Shown here: positions 1 through 10,399 of the stretch, piece after piece
Position numbering within the stretch: position 1 is the stretch's first letter
Layout: the number at the start of each line of letters is the position of its first letter
Assembly: GCA_907163375.1 (NCBI GenBank)
Contig: CAJQUW010012682.1
Span: 62,001 to 126,000 of the forward strand
Length of the DNA: 64,000 nt
DNA from: Prostheceraeus crozeri
Lineage: Eukaryota > Platyhelminthes > Polycladida > Euryleptidae
Reading direction: 5' to 3'
Program-made: the position numbers and the translations under genes
Notes under the pieces: generated by a model
The model's input: the letters and a program-made list of their open reading frames with translations, nothing else
What the model was told of the DNA's origin: nothing
The model's database searches: none

Positions 1-1
1 T

Positions 2-937
2 TCTCCAACTAGTCTCGTCAGCATTATTTCCGGGATTCAGCATCACATCAATCTGGATGGTAATCGAAGTGTGGACTTTTTCAAGGAACATAAGTTTCAT
101 CTCATAACACGAAGTTTGGATGCTACGATGAAGATCGCTACGAGAAATGGTGTAGGGCTGCAGCGCAAACACGCAGAAATCATTTCAGAAGAAGAAGAAA
201 AGAAGATGTGGACTTCTGTTTTCGTAGATGAAAGTCCTTCGCAGCTAATCAAGACGCTGTTCTACCTAAATGGAATACATTTCGCTTTAAGAGGTGGAAG
301 TGAGCACACTGAGTTGACAATTGACCAATTCGAAGCGACAGAAAGAAACGGTAAACGCTGCCTCATTTACAGTGAGAAATTTTCCAAGACATTTAGTGGA
401 GTTTTAAGGGATATGCGAAAATCTCCAAAGAAAGTTGTTCATTTTGAAAATGTTTCAAGCGACGGGAGGAAAAGTCACATCGATCTTTTCACGAAGTTTA
501 TCTCAGTTCGACCGAAAAGAACAACGCGATTTTATCTGCAGCCGCTCAAAGAACCGAAAGATGGATGCTGGTTTTCAACCAGACCGATTGGCAAAAATTC
601 ATTGAGTAAATTTATGAAAGACATCTGTTCTCTGTCTGGAATTGATAGCAGAAAAACTAACCATAGTCTCAGAGCTACCTGTGCGAGTCGCCTATATCAA
701 TCGAATGTCGATGAACAACTCATCATGGAGCACACCGGGCATCAAAGTGCTGTTGGAGTTCGCAACTACAAACGAACTAACGACTATCTGTTGTCGAACT
801 GCTCAGCTATTTTAGATAGTAAGAAAATTTGTGAAATGGCAAGCGTATCAACAACGAATGCATCAACTGCAATGAGACCAAACATAACTTTCAATTTTAA
901 CAATGGTTGTAATGTCATTATAAAAAATAACAATTGA
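2..937 (+). CDS. Crypton-like tyrosine recombinase (5' end outside window)
   Basis: The frame is open from the first bases of the window, so the start lies to the left; 312 codons are visible. The protein has the layout of the tyrosine recombinase domain of Crypton transposons and their domesticated animal relatives. An arginine sits in FALRGGSEH, then come the HSLRATCASRLY box (H-x-x-R), EHTGHQS, and the presumed nucleophilic tyrosine in VRNYKRTN near the C terminus. All five catalytic positions (R, H, R, H, Y) appear to be present and no stop interrupts the frame. The N-terminal part (helices around FFKEHKFHLITRSLDATMK) matches the DNA-binding half of such enzymes. After the catalytic tyrosine comes a low-complexity tail rich in Asn, Ser and Thr. 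Such enzymes cut and rejoin DNA through a covalent tyrosine link. Whether this is a mobile Crypton or a host-recruited gene cannot be decided here. Confidence 0.75.
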   Translation, partial: SPTSLVSIISGIQHHINLDGNRSVDFFKEHKFHLITRSLDATMKIATRNGVGLQRKHAEIISEEEEKKMWTSVFVDESPSQLIKTLFYLNGIHFALRGGSEHTELTIDQFEATERNGKRCLIYSEKFSKTFSGVLRDMRKSPKKVVHFENVSSDGRKSHIDLFTKFISVRPKRTTRFYLQPLKEPKDGCWFSTRPIGKNSLSKFMKDICSLSGIDSRKTNHSLRATCASRLYQSNVDEQLIMEHTGHQSAVGVRNYKRTNDYLLSNCSAILDSKKICEMASVSTTNASTAMRPNITFNFNNGCNVIIKNNN

Positions 938-2985
938 CTTACCGTATACATTTTACTGGAGTTGAATTTCGATGTTACGCATCTACATTTTTCTGATGTA
1001 TTTTGATATTTTTACGTTCTATGGCATAACTCGTATACCATAGACATTTTAGTGCTATGGTGTTAAAGTGCTTAAAATATATCCCGGAAGCGCGAGATAA
1101 CCATAGTTTTATATCCCGTATTACAGATAGATAACTCCCTCTTCACTATGGTTTAAATATGTCTATATATGTGATACATATATATGGGTCATTCCACGAC
1201 GATTCACCCAATTGCAACGACGATTCAAGGAGAAACGATTGAGTTCTCGATAATTCTGCCAAAGAAAGTAGTGATTTATAGTTAACTTTAAGCAGCATCC
1301 TATTATTTGTGATGAAAGTAATAGCGAAAATAAAGCCTTGCTGCTGAAAAATGAAATATATAAAAAGATAAATTTCATATTTCAGCAGCAAGACTTTATT
1401 TTCAATATTTCTTTGATCGCAAATATGGCAGTAATCATGTTCCTGTTTGTCTCAAGTAACTTCGCTTGAAGTCGTATAAGGGTCATTCAACGACGATTCA
1501 AACAATTTTTGGAAAATTTTGTGGCACTAAGTCTCAGATTTTGCTCATTTTTGGATATATGTTTGTTATACCATAGAAAACACCAAATCTGAAATACCAG
1601 CTTCCAATTTTGAATATGGCGGGATCTAGAGCTATTTTAAGAAATTGAATTTTTTTCCAAAAGTTTTGAAATTCTCAAAATTTGAATTTTTACGCCACTG
1701 TAACTTTTTTCTGTATGTTCGTTACTCAACCAAACTTTGCATGCAGCATTAGTTTGGAATAAAGGAATTCCTGTATGAATTTCAAAGGGCAACTGGCATT
1801 CAGAACGGAGCTACATGGCTCCGGAGATGGTACAAAAATAGGGTGCGCGAAAAAAACAAAAAATTTAAACTAGTATCACAACTTTCTGTATTCTTGTTAC
1901 CCGCAATAACCATGACAATTGTGTTGCTGTATATCAGTGTGTTTCACATCTGTGATCTTAAGCGGTAACCAGAATACAGAGAGCTACACCAGGCATTCAA
2001 AATACTTAATTTTTCAAAAAATGTCAAAAATGGCTGTTTTCAAGCTGGGCTAGCTTTTTTCTGTAAGCCAGTTTTAACTCCAAATTGATACTGAAACTCA
2101 GAAACATGCTCAATTACTTGTAGAGGAAATTTGATCATGTGGCCGATAGTTAAAGTGGTATAAATTGGCCAATTTTTCAACATATGATGTCAATATTATA
2201 TGAGCTGCATCGAGAAGTAGTTTTTATATTATAATAACACTAGAAAGCGTTAAGTTGGTGTGCGGTTAGAAATTATTCCCTTTGATAGATGCTATATATT
2301 AAACTTTGATATATTGCAGTAAAGGAAAAACATGACTTCCGAAATTTGAGTTTTGTTGGACTAGATACGCTTTATCAATCGACATTGTACTTTTGAATAG
2401 TAAAGTTTGTGCGAAATCCTCAGGATCGATTTATCTTACAGTTTTCTGAAGTAAACAATTACTTTTAGTAATTTCAGCTGTTCTAATGGTGAGTTATCGT
2501 TCGCAACGAACCGGAGAAGCGCCTTAATGCATTTGTAACAAACACCATTTCAAAGTTGATGTTGAAAAATATTGTGTAGAAAAGATATGCAAGACAATGC
2601 GATTGTGATGGAAAGTGATTTGGTTGTGTGAAATATGTAGAATCTCTTTCAATAACAGATGACTGACTTATGAATTACCATGATCATCAGTAAGCATCGG
2701 AAGATCCTTCACACAGGAAATGCATTTTTGATTACACCAATCAGTAGGTAAACCTCAAATTGAAAACAATAGGCCTATGGATAATTTGGTATTATGATAT
2801 TGTGAAAATATTGATCATGAAAAGCCACCACATTCCGGTCTGAGATCTTTAAATAGCATTCTGAATTGTTCACTTAATAATCACATTAATGTGGTTATAT
2901 GTAACCCAAACACAAGGTCTTAATGGACAAGAATATAATTAAATTGTCACTTTGACAAGAATGAAATGCACTCGAATGCCACTTT
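938..2985. other. Non-coding, AT-rich stretch with repeat remnants
   Basis: No gene is supported. The first 200 bases probably belong to the 3' part of the Crypton-like unit. A near-perfect hairpin lies at 1327..1402. A 21-bp phrase beginning gggtcattc occurs twice in direct orientation (1186..1206 and 1480..1500, one mismatch) around that hairpin, which suggests a small DNA transposon remnant. A weak inverted repeat pairs about 1883..1903 with 1961..1980. Confidence 0.5.
1327..1402. repeat. Near-perfect hairpin inside a directly repeated frame
   Basis: Two arms of about 30 bp (aaataaagccttgctgctg... and its complement) are separated by about 14 bases, with two mismatches. The hairpin sits roughly midway between the two 21-bp direct repeats at 1186 and 1480. 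The arrangement fits a MITE or foldback remnant. Confidence 0.6.
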
Positions 2986-2986
2986 A

Positions 2987-3590
2987 TTACCGAATATATG
3001 AAAAAGCATTACATTTTGCATTCATTGAATCTGGTTTCAAGAATGTGATACGTCTCTGAAGAACTTTTCTTCCGTATTTCACAGCTACTGACTGTCCCTT
3101 TATTTTTATCACCTCGAAATTGTCATCTAGATAGTAGGGGGTTCCTTTTCTGCGTAAAGAGTTCTTTACTAAAACAATGTTACCAATTTTCAAACGTTTA
3201 TGAGCACTTGGGCGAGAATCCAAGGGATGTTCAGGATAATCAAAGTCGCAGACATGACGAGTTTTGTATGGAGAGATCAGATCATTAGGGGTGAGACCGG
3301 CAGTTTCACTTCGCTGATAATTGTAGATGAATTGGCAATCAATTTATCAGGCCAACCACAAGGATCTTGGATCATTTTTTCTTCCAACCAGCGAATTGTC
3401 CTTTCTGCTGATCTATTACCATGATGGAAAGCTGAGGCAGTTTGACGTAGTATATTGCATCGCTCACAAAATGCTTTCAATGCGGAAAATTCGAGACCAC
3501 CATCCGACAAAATACCCATTGTTTTAAATGCATATAAATCCAACACTTTGTTCAATACAGCTTGACTGTCTTTATTTATTCAATGATCCA
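2987..3590 (-). mobile_element. LTR retrotransposon integrase fossil (probably Ty3/Gypsy)
   Basis: Minus-strand translation gives an integrase core segment (ILSDGGLEFSALKAF, then SAFHHGNRSAERTIRWLEEKM) followed by a C-terminal domain of the GNIVLVKNSLRRKGTPYYL type. This order is typical of the end of the pol gene in Ty3/Gypsy elements. Only this part was found: no reverse transcriptase, gag or LTR is recognisable nearby. It is an old, broken remnant. Confidence 0.65.
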
Positions 3591-3799
3591 TAACAACATC
3601 CATAATGAATAACATAATTATATCAAACACTCTGCCACCAGTCAAAACGATAACCTGCTTCGTGCAACCTTTACTGTCGCTACTCGCATAATTAATGTGT
3701 CAGGAATGTACCGACAAGCTGTGATGACTGATCATCTGCTGGACAAAGCAGCTGCGGGTAACAATGCAACAATGAAGTCACAACAATGCATATTACTAC

Positions 3800-3960
3800 C
3801 AGTGGCGTCGTCTCTGCGCCTGCGAGGCCTTCGCCGCATACCCAAAAATAATTACTTACGTTCATGAAAAGGTTAAAATAGCTTTCATTTGTTTTCGAGA
3901 GCATCTTTACGTTTACATATAGGCCTACTTTACAAACTTACAACAAGTCACTTCTCTCAC
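3800..3960. repeat. Dispersed repeat, copy 1 (hAT-like end)
   Basis: It begins cagtggcgtcgtctctgcg and goes on with tgcgaggcctt. A diverged copy starts at 9300 (cagtagcgaagtctcagtg, tgcgaggcctt). The CAGTGGCG opening resembles hAT termini, but the opposite end and a target duplication were not found. Confidence 0.45.
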
Positions 3961-4904
3961 ATAAGAGCGCCAGCGCTCAGCTGTCAACTGCAGGTATCTT
4001 CAAGCAATCACACAATGCGCTAGAGATGTGTTCACAGCAAATCACAGAGATTTGTGTGTATGTGTGGCAGTTGGAACGCATGCACTTAGCGCGATAGTTC
4101 GACTGGTCTTCTGCCGATAGAAACGCAGTAACAGATACATTGCAACAATGCAGGAAAATATCTATTTATAATTTCTTAGATTCAGACAGAGTGAGGCGCA
4201 AATTTTCCCTATTTGTGGCTTCGCCAAATTTTGGTGAAGAATGATGACGCTGAATCCGCGTTGAATCGTCGTGTCTGCGTTCAACAATGAAGGAAGGCAA
4301 TGAAGGATAGAAGGATGAAGGTTCCATAATTGTGTGATTCAGTCAGTGATATTCAATGATTCAAGTCATATTAGTGGTACTATGCTTATGTCGGCGATTT
4401 CATCAGTGGTCATTTTCTACACCGGCCGGTTGTCCGAGGGATTATGCAGAAAAACTAACCATCGTACACGACGTTAATGGCGTTGAAATAAAAACTAAAC
4501 TACTCTCAAAGGATAGAAAATAAGGAGGCAATTTAGCAGCCATAAATTGAAACATGTAAGTGATTGACAGGCTATGATAAACACAGCAGAGTCTTGCGTT
4601 GGCGAGAGCTTCCTCGATAGCGAATGTTCTCTATAGTAACCTGGGCTCCTTGACCAAGACGATCAAGCGTCATGTGAGACATCAACATGGCATTTTCATT
4701 GTCATTTCACGTTTAGAACCTTAGGGAAACAGAGTCGAGTTGACGAACAATCAGCTTAGGATTGGTTGCTTATTATAAGGCTGTTCAGAAAGAGAGGCTG
4801 TCACATAAGACTTATTGAATCACAATACCATGCATTATAGTCAATATAGGGTAGTACGCATGGAGCGAAGGGAGCACGCAACACCACTGATTACTACTTG
4901 AAAA

Positions 4905-5030
4905 CAGAATCGCGCATTACAAAGTACCTAAAAAGTCATATTAGCACGACATCTATTGAAACTGTGAAAATTGAGAAGAAAATGAAATCGTCCGTTTTCT
5001 TTATGGACACCTTGTATTATATGCGGATAC
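4905..5030. repeat. Solo transposon terminus, partner of 53035..53120
   Basis: The stretch ending tttatggacaccttgtatt matches, over about 90 bp with several mismatches, the sequence at 53035..53120 that flanks the decayed Tc1/mariner-like transposon. Both contain attgaaactgtgaa-type and aaaatgaaatcg blocks. It is probably a truncated copy of the same family. Confidence 0.55.
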
Positions 5031-5096
5031 ATTTGCTGAAGTTATTTATCAAGGTCTTGTTACATTCCCACTGCTTCGCCCACCTGAGGCGCTTAC

Positions 5097-5389
5097 CGAT
5101 TCCAAACGACAGGTCACATCTCCACGCAGTGAAGGCTTGGTCCTGGCAGTGACCGATAACAACTTCTCTTCGGTGTTGAAGTGTCGATCCTTGGCCCGGA
5201 CTGCAATGTTTCCCTGCTCAGTGATTCCAGTTCCGTTTCTATAAACCACTTGCTGACCGTTGGCGAATGTGATACTGATGCTGAAGAGGCTGACATTGTT
5301 TGGAAATTGTGGAGAACATTTCAGGTGGATGATGGATTCAAGTTGGAGAATATCTGACGGAGTGTTGAAAACAGCAGGAATCCTCTTCT
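5097..5389 (-). CDS. Ig-domain exon, type a (third copy, most 3')
   Basis: Complete Ig domain in one 293-bp exon. The acceptor is a pyrimidine-rich tract ending cactttcag, upstream of AGAAGAGG. The donor is TCG|GTAAGC at 5096. The start is in phase 1 and the end in phase 0, as in the two other type a exons. The domain runs from EKRIPAVFN to TCRLES, with the cysteine pair in IHLKCSPQF and GDVTCRLES. An alternative donor about 12 bp downstream (CAG|GTGGGC) would end in phase 1, but it breaks the pattern of the sister exons. This is the last exon of the cassette series found in the window; the next one probably lies beyond the left edge. Confidence 0.75.
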
Positions 5390-5815
5390 CTGAAAGTGCA
5401 GAAATTGAGTTCAGGAAAGTGAAATGTGAATGGTGAGATGGATGTGAATTGTCTGGGACAGCCCTCTTCAAAAGACAGTATTTTATCTACAGATATGAGG
5501 TAATGAGCAGCCGATCTATAGAATAGTAGAAACATGAAAGTCTTTATTTACGGTCCACTCTCCAGGAAAATACCTTGAATATTTTACAGAAGACGCATCA
5601 TTTGATAAAGATAAGCTGTAAAAATCGTCACACTGATGAAAGAATAATATGTTCATAGGATGACAACCATTATTAACAGGAGCACAATTGGAGGATAACG
5701 ATCCAAAACAATAAAAAGAGGTTCACTGACCTGGCTGGGGTTTTATTTAACTTAGGAGTTTTGTTATTCATTCATTCACCAAAAAAGCTTCAAATTCGCT
5801 ACGTCTTCTGTATAT
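5390..5815. other. Intron sequence, no feature seen
   Basis: Intron of the Ig gene between exon d (8.0 kb) and exon a (5.4 kb). No recognisable element lies here before the LINE tail at 5816. Confidence 0.4.
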
Positions 5816-6830
5816 TAATAATAATAAGTTTTATTCCGATATGACAAACGCATGACGGATTACAATTGATGAAGAAAAACAATTATGCAAGTTATTTAGT
5901 AAGTCAGTCAGATAATAGACTGAAGGCGGAAATGTCAAATGGTGAAGCAATGTCTCTGTGAAGCATTCGGTTCTGTTCTCTGTAATGAATGCGGTCTTCT
6001 CCTTAGATTGCGGTTGTGGCTTCTCTTAGGGGAAGAAACTTGTATAGTGGATGCGTTTCGTTGGTAGCAACCTTGAACGAGCGGTTTTCAATATTGGCAA
6101 TAGTCTCTTGAATGTTGATCGCCTTGCAGTATTTGAATTGAATGCTTCTGTTTACGTAACTCGCAAGGCGTCTCTTGTCATTTTGGTTTGCGAAATCCCA
6201 CCAACTTGGTATCGCGTAAAGGAGACGATTGATGACAAGAGCGTTGTAAACTTGGTGCACAGACTGAGGCTTTGCACCGTGGTTCTTAATGATTTTGATG
6301 GCGTGCAGACTTCGGTTGCATTTCCTGATTTGATTGTTGATATGATCGGTGTCCATTTTTAGGCGATGGGTGAATGTGACTCCCAAATTTGTCAGTTGTT
6401 GATATCGCTTTATCTGGGGGCAATGGTTTAGGTTCTTGTTGAGCTCTCGGTTTTTTGAAGATAATTTCTTTTTATACTTTGAAGCATTGATTTTCAGGTT
6501 ATTTTCTTATTCCCAGTTACGTATTGAGGACAGTCCAATCTCTTTGGAGTTGAAGTTATGCGGCGGAATAATAAGTATCGTCAGCGTATTTTATAGTGAT
6601 GCTCCCATCTTTGAAGGCATTAGATCTGCAATTGCAGCGGAGAATACAAAAGGACCTAAGGCAGAGCCTTGAATGACACCAGCGTTCATTTTTGACTCTT
6701 CAAAGACGGTGAAATGACAGAGTATCTATGAAAATGTTGTGAAGAATATGTTCACCAGCGTTGTACTAGTGAAAGTCAGTGAATAAGGCGACCACTGACA
6801 TGGAAAGAGATTTACCATGTCTTATCTGTA
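5816..6830 (-). mobile_element. LINE fragment: 3' half of reverse transcriptase and tail
   Basis: Minus-strand frames show GVIQGSALGPFVF, then a KYADDTYY catalytic box near 6550..6600, and farther on LGVTFTHRLKMDTDHIN and the C-terminal RLLYAIPSWWDF region (about 6003..6386). The 3' end is an aataaaac signal followed by a (TTA)n tail at about 5816..5835. The fragment is 5'-truncated and has several frameshifts. Its C-terminal part and tail resemble the LINE piece at 45.9-46.4 kb, so the two are probably of one family (CR1/Jockey group). Confidence 0.75.
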
Positions 6831-7079
6831 CATTTTTCATGCAAATCGACTTCATACGACTTTAACTTTACACAATACAATCTTATGTATAACCAAGATG
6901 TCACAATTCTCCATGAAAAATTCATGGGACTTTCACTCCACGCTTTTTGAGAAATACAAACAACCTGATTCGGTAGACGTGCTGGCTTGCGGTAGTCAAG
7001 ATGTGTACAATGCTGTGAAAGTTTCAGGTACGACCTCGTTCCCTGCACCACTTCGTGCACCTCCCGGACTAAAAGTATT

Positions 7080-7210
7080 GACTGTACCAAGTGATCTGTT
7101 GCGTATAACTTTGAATGTCGGGTTGATGGTGATACTCCATTCGTAGGACAAAGAAAACGCAGATTACATCCAAGAACAAAAGAACATATAAGAGGTAACT
7201 CAGTCATCTG
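7080..7210 (+). mobile_element. Penelope-like element remnant (GIY-YIG motif)
   Basis: The short reading FVGQRKRRLHPRTKEHIRG matches the YVGQTxRxLxxRxxEH core of the GIY-YIG endonuclease carried by Penelope-like elements. The flanking frames (6817..7146) show no further recognisable domain. It is heavily decayed. Confidence 0.4.
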
Positions 7211-7260
7211 AACACGCACAAACTGCAGTAATGACATTAATAATTGTTTTTCGGTTTAAT

Positions 7261-8039
7261 ATACACAAGGGCCAATTTGAAGCTCGTCAATAAATAATAA
7301 GACTCCTAAATTAAATAATGAAGGTCTTGATGGAACATCTTTTCTTAAAAGTATTTGAATAGTTGTTTTTGATCGTTATTTGCTGTATTGCTAGTCATTG
7401 TTGTCATTGCCAGCTCATGGTTAAACGTATTAATTGAGCTATATTCTCCACTACCATATCCTACACATGAACTCTCTAATAATAGCAGCAATGACAATAA
7501 TAATGCAATGAGAAAGAAAAAATGTAAATCTCAGAGTGGATCGGGGATTGCAAGAAGAAGGCTGCATTATATTGAAATTAAGGTCGCATGAAACACTTGG
7601 AAGAAGGCGAGGACAGTCGAGCAATGGAACAAGCGCAATTGAAAAAGCAAAGAGTCGATAAAGCATTTATTGTTCAATAAATCACAAAATAAACTACAGC
7701 TCAGTTTGACAGAGTGTTCGGCGGCCTCTGCTTTGGCGTTTGGTGCAGATGATTGCTGTACATTGATTTGTGGAATCATTGCTTCTGCGTATTCAACAGG
7801 CCGTTCATGTTGTCTGCATTTTACAACACAAAGTGCATTTTTAAAATATCGATAATTCAACTTTAGAGGAATGACTACTTTACTACCAGCTTGCGCGTAG
7901 TTTTCTCTCCTTGTCTTCATGTCCTATTGTGATATCAAATAAATTAAAGCCTGAATCATTTTACAAAAGCCTGACTATCATTTGAGAGCTTACTTTCAAT
8001 CGTGAGAAGATTACAAATCCTACTTTGACGGTCACTTAC
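7261..8039. other. Intron, unassigned
   Basis: Intron of the Ig gene. A 117-codon minus-strand frame (7567..7920) lies here, with an AATAAA signal near its end. It matches nothing I recognise and has no clear splice sites, so it is not called as a gene. Confidence 0.4.
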
Positions 8040-8297
8040 TTTGAATGATGATGTCTGCTGACACTGTCTTGCTGTCACCGATATTCTTTGCAGTACATGT
8101 GAAAGTGTGGCTTCCTTTCGACGTCGTTGGAACTTTGAGAATAACAGAAGATATTCCGGGTAATTTGTTCTTCTCATTTCCATTCAAGAGCATCTTCAAA
8201 GTCATTTCTGGTTTTGGATTCCCTTCGGCAGTGCATGTCACGTTTTCTCCAGCAAATACTTCATCTTTGGGCAACAATCTCAAGTTGTGAGGAGGAT
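8040..8297 (-). CDS. Ig-domain exon, type d (third copy)
   Basis: A 258-bp exon (86 codons) bounded by tctgtttcag on the acceptor side and CAAA|GTAAGT on the donor side, both in phase 1. It encodes one I-set-like Ig domain from DPPHNLRLLP to ADIIIQ. The cysteines lie in ENVTCTAEGNPKPEM and HTFTCTAKN. The GNPKPEMTL stretch aligns with GNPVPDITL of the exon at 60459..60722 and ANPPAEMTV of that at 48759..49001. Upstream in the gene, the intron back to the type c exon is 27.5 kb and contains the Polinton. Confidence 0.88.
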
Positions 8298-8559
8298 CTG
8301 AAACAGATGAACGTCGAAAGATGTCTTTATCGATATTCACTGCCACTTTGCTTGAGAATGTAAAAATGATATTAATGCTGAACATCCGAGGAAGTCAACT
8401 ACATCAGTATGAAGCTGTTAGGAATATTCTGCATCAGGTTTCATGAAAAATTAATTGCAATTAATTGATTGCTGCTATCAAAAAAATTACAATTGAATGA
8501 TTGGTACAAGTCAATAACGAAGATGATGTAGTCAATAATGAAGAATTTCAAATACTTAT

Positions 8560-9075
8560 TGTCTGTCCTTACCAGCAAGAATATCTCGCTGAAGTGCAGG
8601 GGTAAGGTATACAATGCCTGTATCGGCAGTGTATTGCTGAATGCGTCGGAGATATGGCCTATGAAAGTTTATGACCTTACTCTCCTGGTGAGAAATGAGA
8701 ACGCTATGATCCGATAGATGTGTTCCATCAAACTTTGTGAACGCCGCTCCATGCGCTAACTGAGAGGCATGCTCCCCCCTGCATGACCTGGAATCAGTCC
8801 TACGTCAAAATCACTTGCGCTGGTTTGGTCACCTGCAACGGATGGCAGACTGCAAGTGGCCAAAGAGAATCTTAGATCATGAAGTGACTGCACCGAACAT
8901 CAGAAGTGGCCATAGGCAGAGATAGTGGCACAATGTCAAGAGAGATCTTGTGCTCCTGCATCTGGACCCTCAATTGACGCAAGACCGACCAGAATGGAGA
9001 AGGCGCATCCATCCCAACAACAACCGACACAACCCCAGTGTCCAACCCTCAAAACTGGGGAAGAAGAGACAATAA
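8560..9075 (+). mobile_element. LINE C-terminal fragment
   Basis: Plus-strand frames read RISLKCRGKVYNACIGSVLL, then LRWFGHLQRMADCKWPKRIL and, after a short gap, a VKRDLVLLHLDPQL block ending DRPEWRRRI. This is the well-known C-terminal end of LINE reverse transcriptase proteins of the L1/RTE-related groups, a different family from the CR1-like pieces elsewhere here. It is broken by stops and truncated at the 5' end. Confidence 0.75.
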
Positions 9076-9299
9076 ACGAGTAAGTCAGCAAGCAATTAAT
9101 TAATTGATTGATTTGTACTGTAGTGGGAAAAATCATCAATTGTTGTTTTATTTGCAATACCTTCATCACTCACAATCGTAGGGAAGGCATCCCAACTTCA
9201 ACGATTCATTTACATACCAAGCTTACTAAACTATGTACATCGCTTTCAGGATTTTAATTAAGAACTATTTGGTGCATAACGTACTTAGAATGTTTCAAT

Positions 9300-9470
9300 C
9301 AGTAGCGAAGTCTCAGTGTCTGCGAGGCCTTCACTGCATGCCCAGAAGTAATTGCCGACATTACAACAAAGAAACAAACAAAGAAAAGTTTACTTAGTTT
9401 TCATTTGTTCTTGCTAGCCTCCTTAAAAATGCTTTAAGAAGTTCAAAAAAATACATTTTACAACAAAAGC
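9300..9470. repeat. Dispersed repeat, copy 2
   Basis: Diverged copy of the repeat at 3800..3960, sharing tgcgaggcctt, the gcatgcccagaagtaatt-like block and a ttcatttgttctt block. See that entry. Confidence 0.45.
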
Positions 9471-9845
9471 ATGGACAAAGGGCCTGTTACAAAAAGATGA
9501 ATTATGGGAATGAAGTTATTGGGACAAAATGCCACGTATGCAAGTAGCACTGCCACACTGCATGCAGGCGCTGAGCCAAGCATGCAGTCGCCAATTGATG
9601 GATCAGTAGATTTGCTACCGATCAATCGTATCAGCAGACTAGCACTCAGCCCAAATCCACAGAGCGCTTCAATTGCCACTCCTCGGATATCCCATGCAGG
9701 TATCAATTGTTGGTATTTCAGCACCTTCTTATCCTCTGTCTGTTTAGCTACAGAGCCCGGTTTACTATTGGCTGTTGACAGATGGCTCGAGGCTAGAGGA
9801 TCCAGCTACTTGTTAAGTACCACATCAAGAAAATACCTTTCGTGA
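9471..9845. other. No feature seen
   Basis: Overlapping open frames on both strands (9458..9724 minus, 9504..9845 plus) show no recognisable domain. The plus frame runs directly into the Penelope fragment and may be decayed upstream Penelope sequence. Confidence 0.35.
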
Positions 9846-10330
9846 ATGGCACCAGATACATCCCATCGGACCGTTTTGGTCACCATCAATGACCAACGTG
9901 TTTGCAACCGACAAAATGTAGTGTATGAAATTAAATGCCTGAATTGCAATCAAATCTATATTGGCAGTACGATACGAAGACTTCACATCCGAAATAAGGA
10001 ACATTTAACACAACTAAGTTCGTCAGTACATAGACATTTAATACATTGTCAATTGGAACAAAATAATAACGAGAGAGCAAACGTAAAAGTGATCGGACAT
10101 CAGAAAATTCCCATCAATCTCCGATTTCTTGAAAGTATTATCATTCAACAAAAAAACCCCGACCATTAATTCCCACGAAGAGAGCCGTGCACTACACAAT
10201 TCAATTATTTGATACCATGTACCTTCCTATACTTTTCATTATTGTATTTTGCTATGTTAATATGTCCGACCACTTACACTTTTGACAAGGTCGGTAGTGG
10301 CGAAAGCTTAAGAGAAGGAAAAAAATAGAA
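9846..10330 (+). mobile_element. Penelope-like retroelement, GIY-YIG endonuclease end
   Basis: The frame 9846..10169 (107 codons) contains NVVYEIKCLNCNQIYIGST and then RLHIRNKEHL. This is the Cys-containing GIY-YIG endonuclease domain that ends the protein of Penelope-like elements: vYxIxCxxCxxxYIGxT, then RxxEH. The reverse transcriptase part is missing or unrecognisable upstream. The 3' flank to about 10330 (ending gtggcgaaagctt) resembles the usual untranslated end of such elements. It is a 5'-truncated copy. Confidence 0.75.
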
Positions 10331-10399
10331 TTTTAAGTAAAACAGCAGCAAGGCTTACTTCCTTGATTTTAAAAAAATACTTATTAACGGTCTCAATAC

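Larger units (their letters stand above)
3591..5096. other. Non-coding intronic or flanking sequence
   Basis: No gene is supported. It contains a hAT-like end remnant (3800..3960) and a transposon-terminus copy (4905..5030), described separately. Nothing resembling the next expected Ig exon (type b) was found here. Confidence 0.45.

Noticed and set aside
7567-7920. 117-codon minus-strand frame as a host exon
   Set aside because: No convincing splice sites, no Ig features and no recognisable domain. It lies between exons whose phases already match.
8045-8290. Plus-strand frame over Ig exon d
   Set aside because: Antisense shadow of the well-defined minus-strand Ig exon; the same applies to plus frames over 40.6, 48.8 and 55.4 kb.
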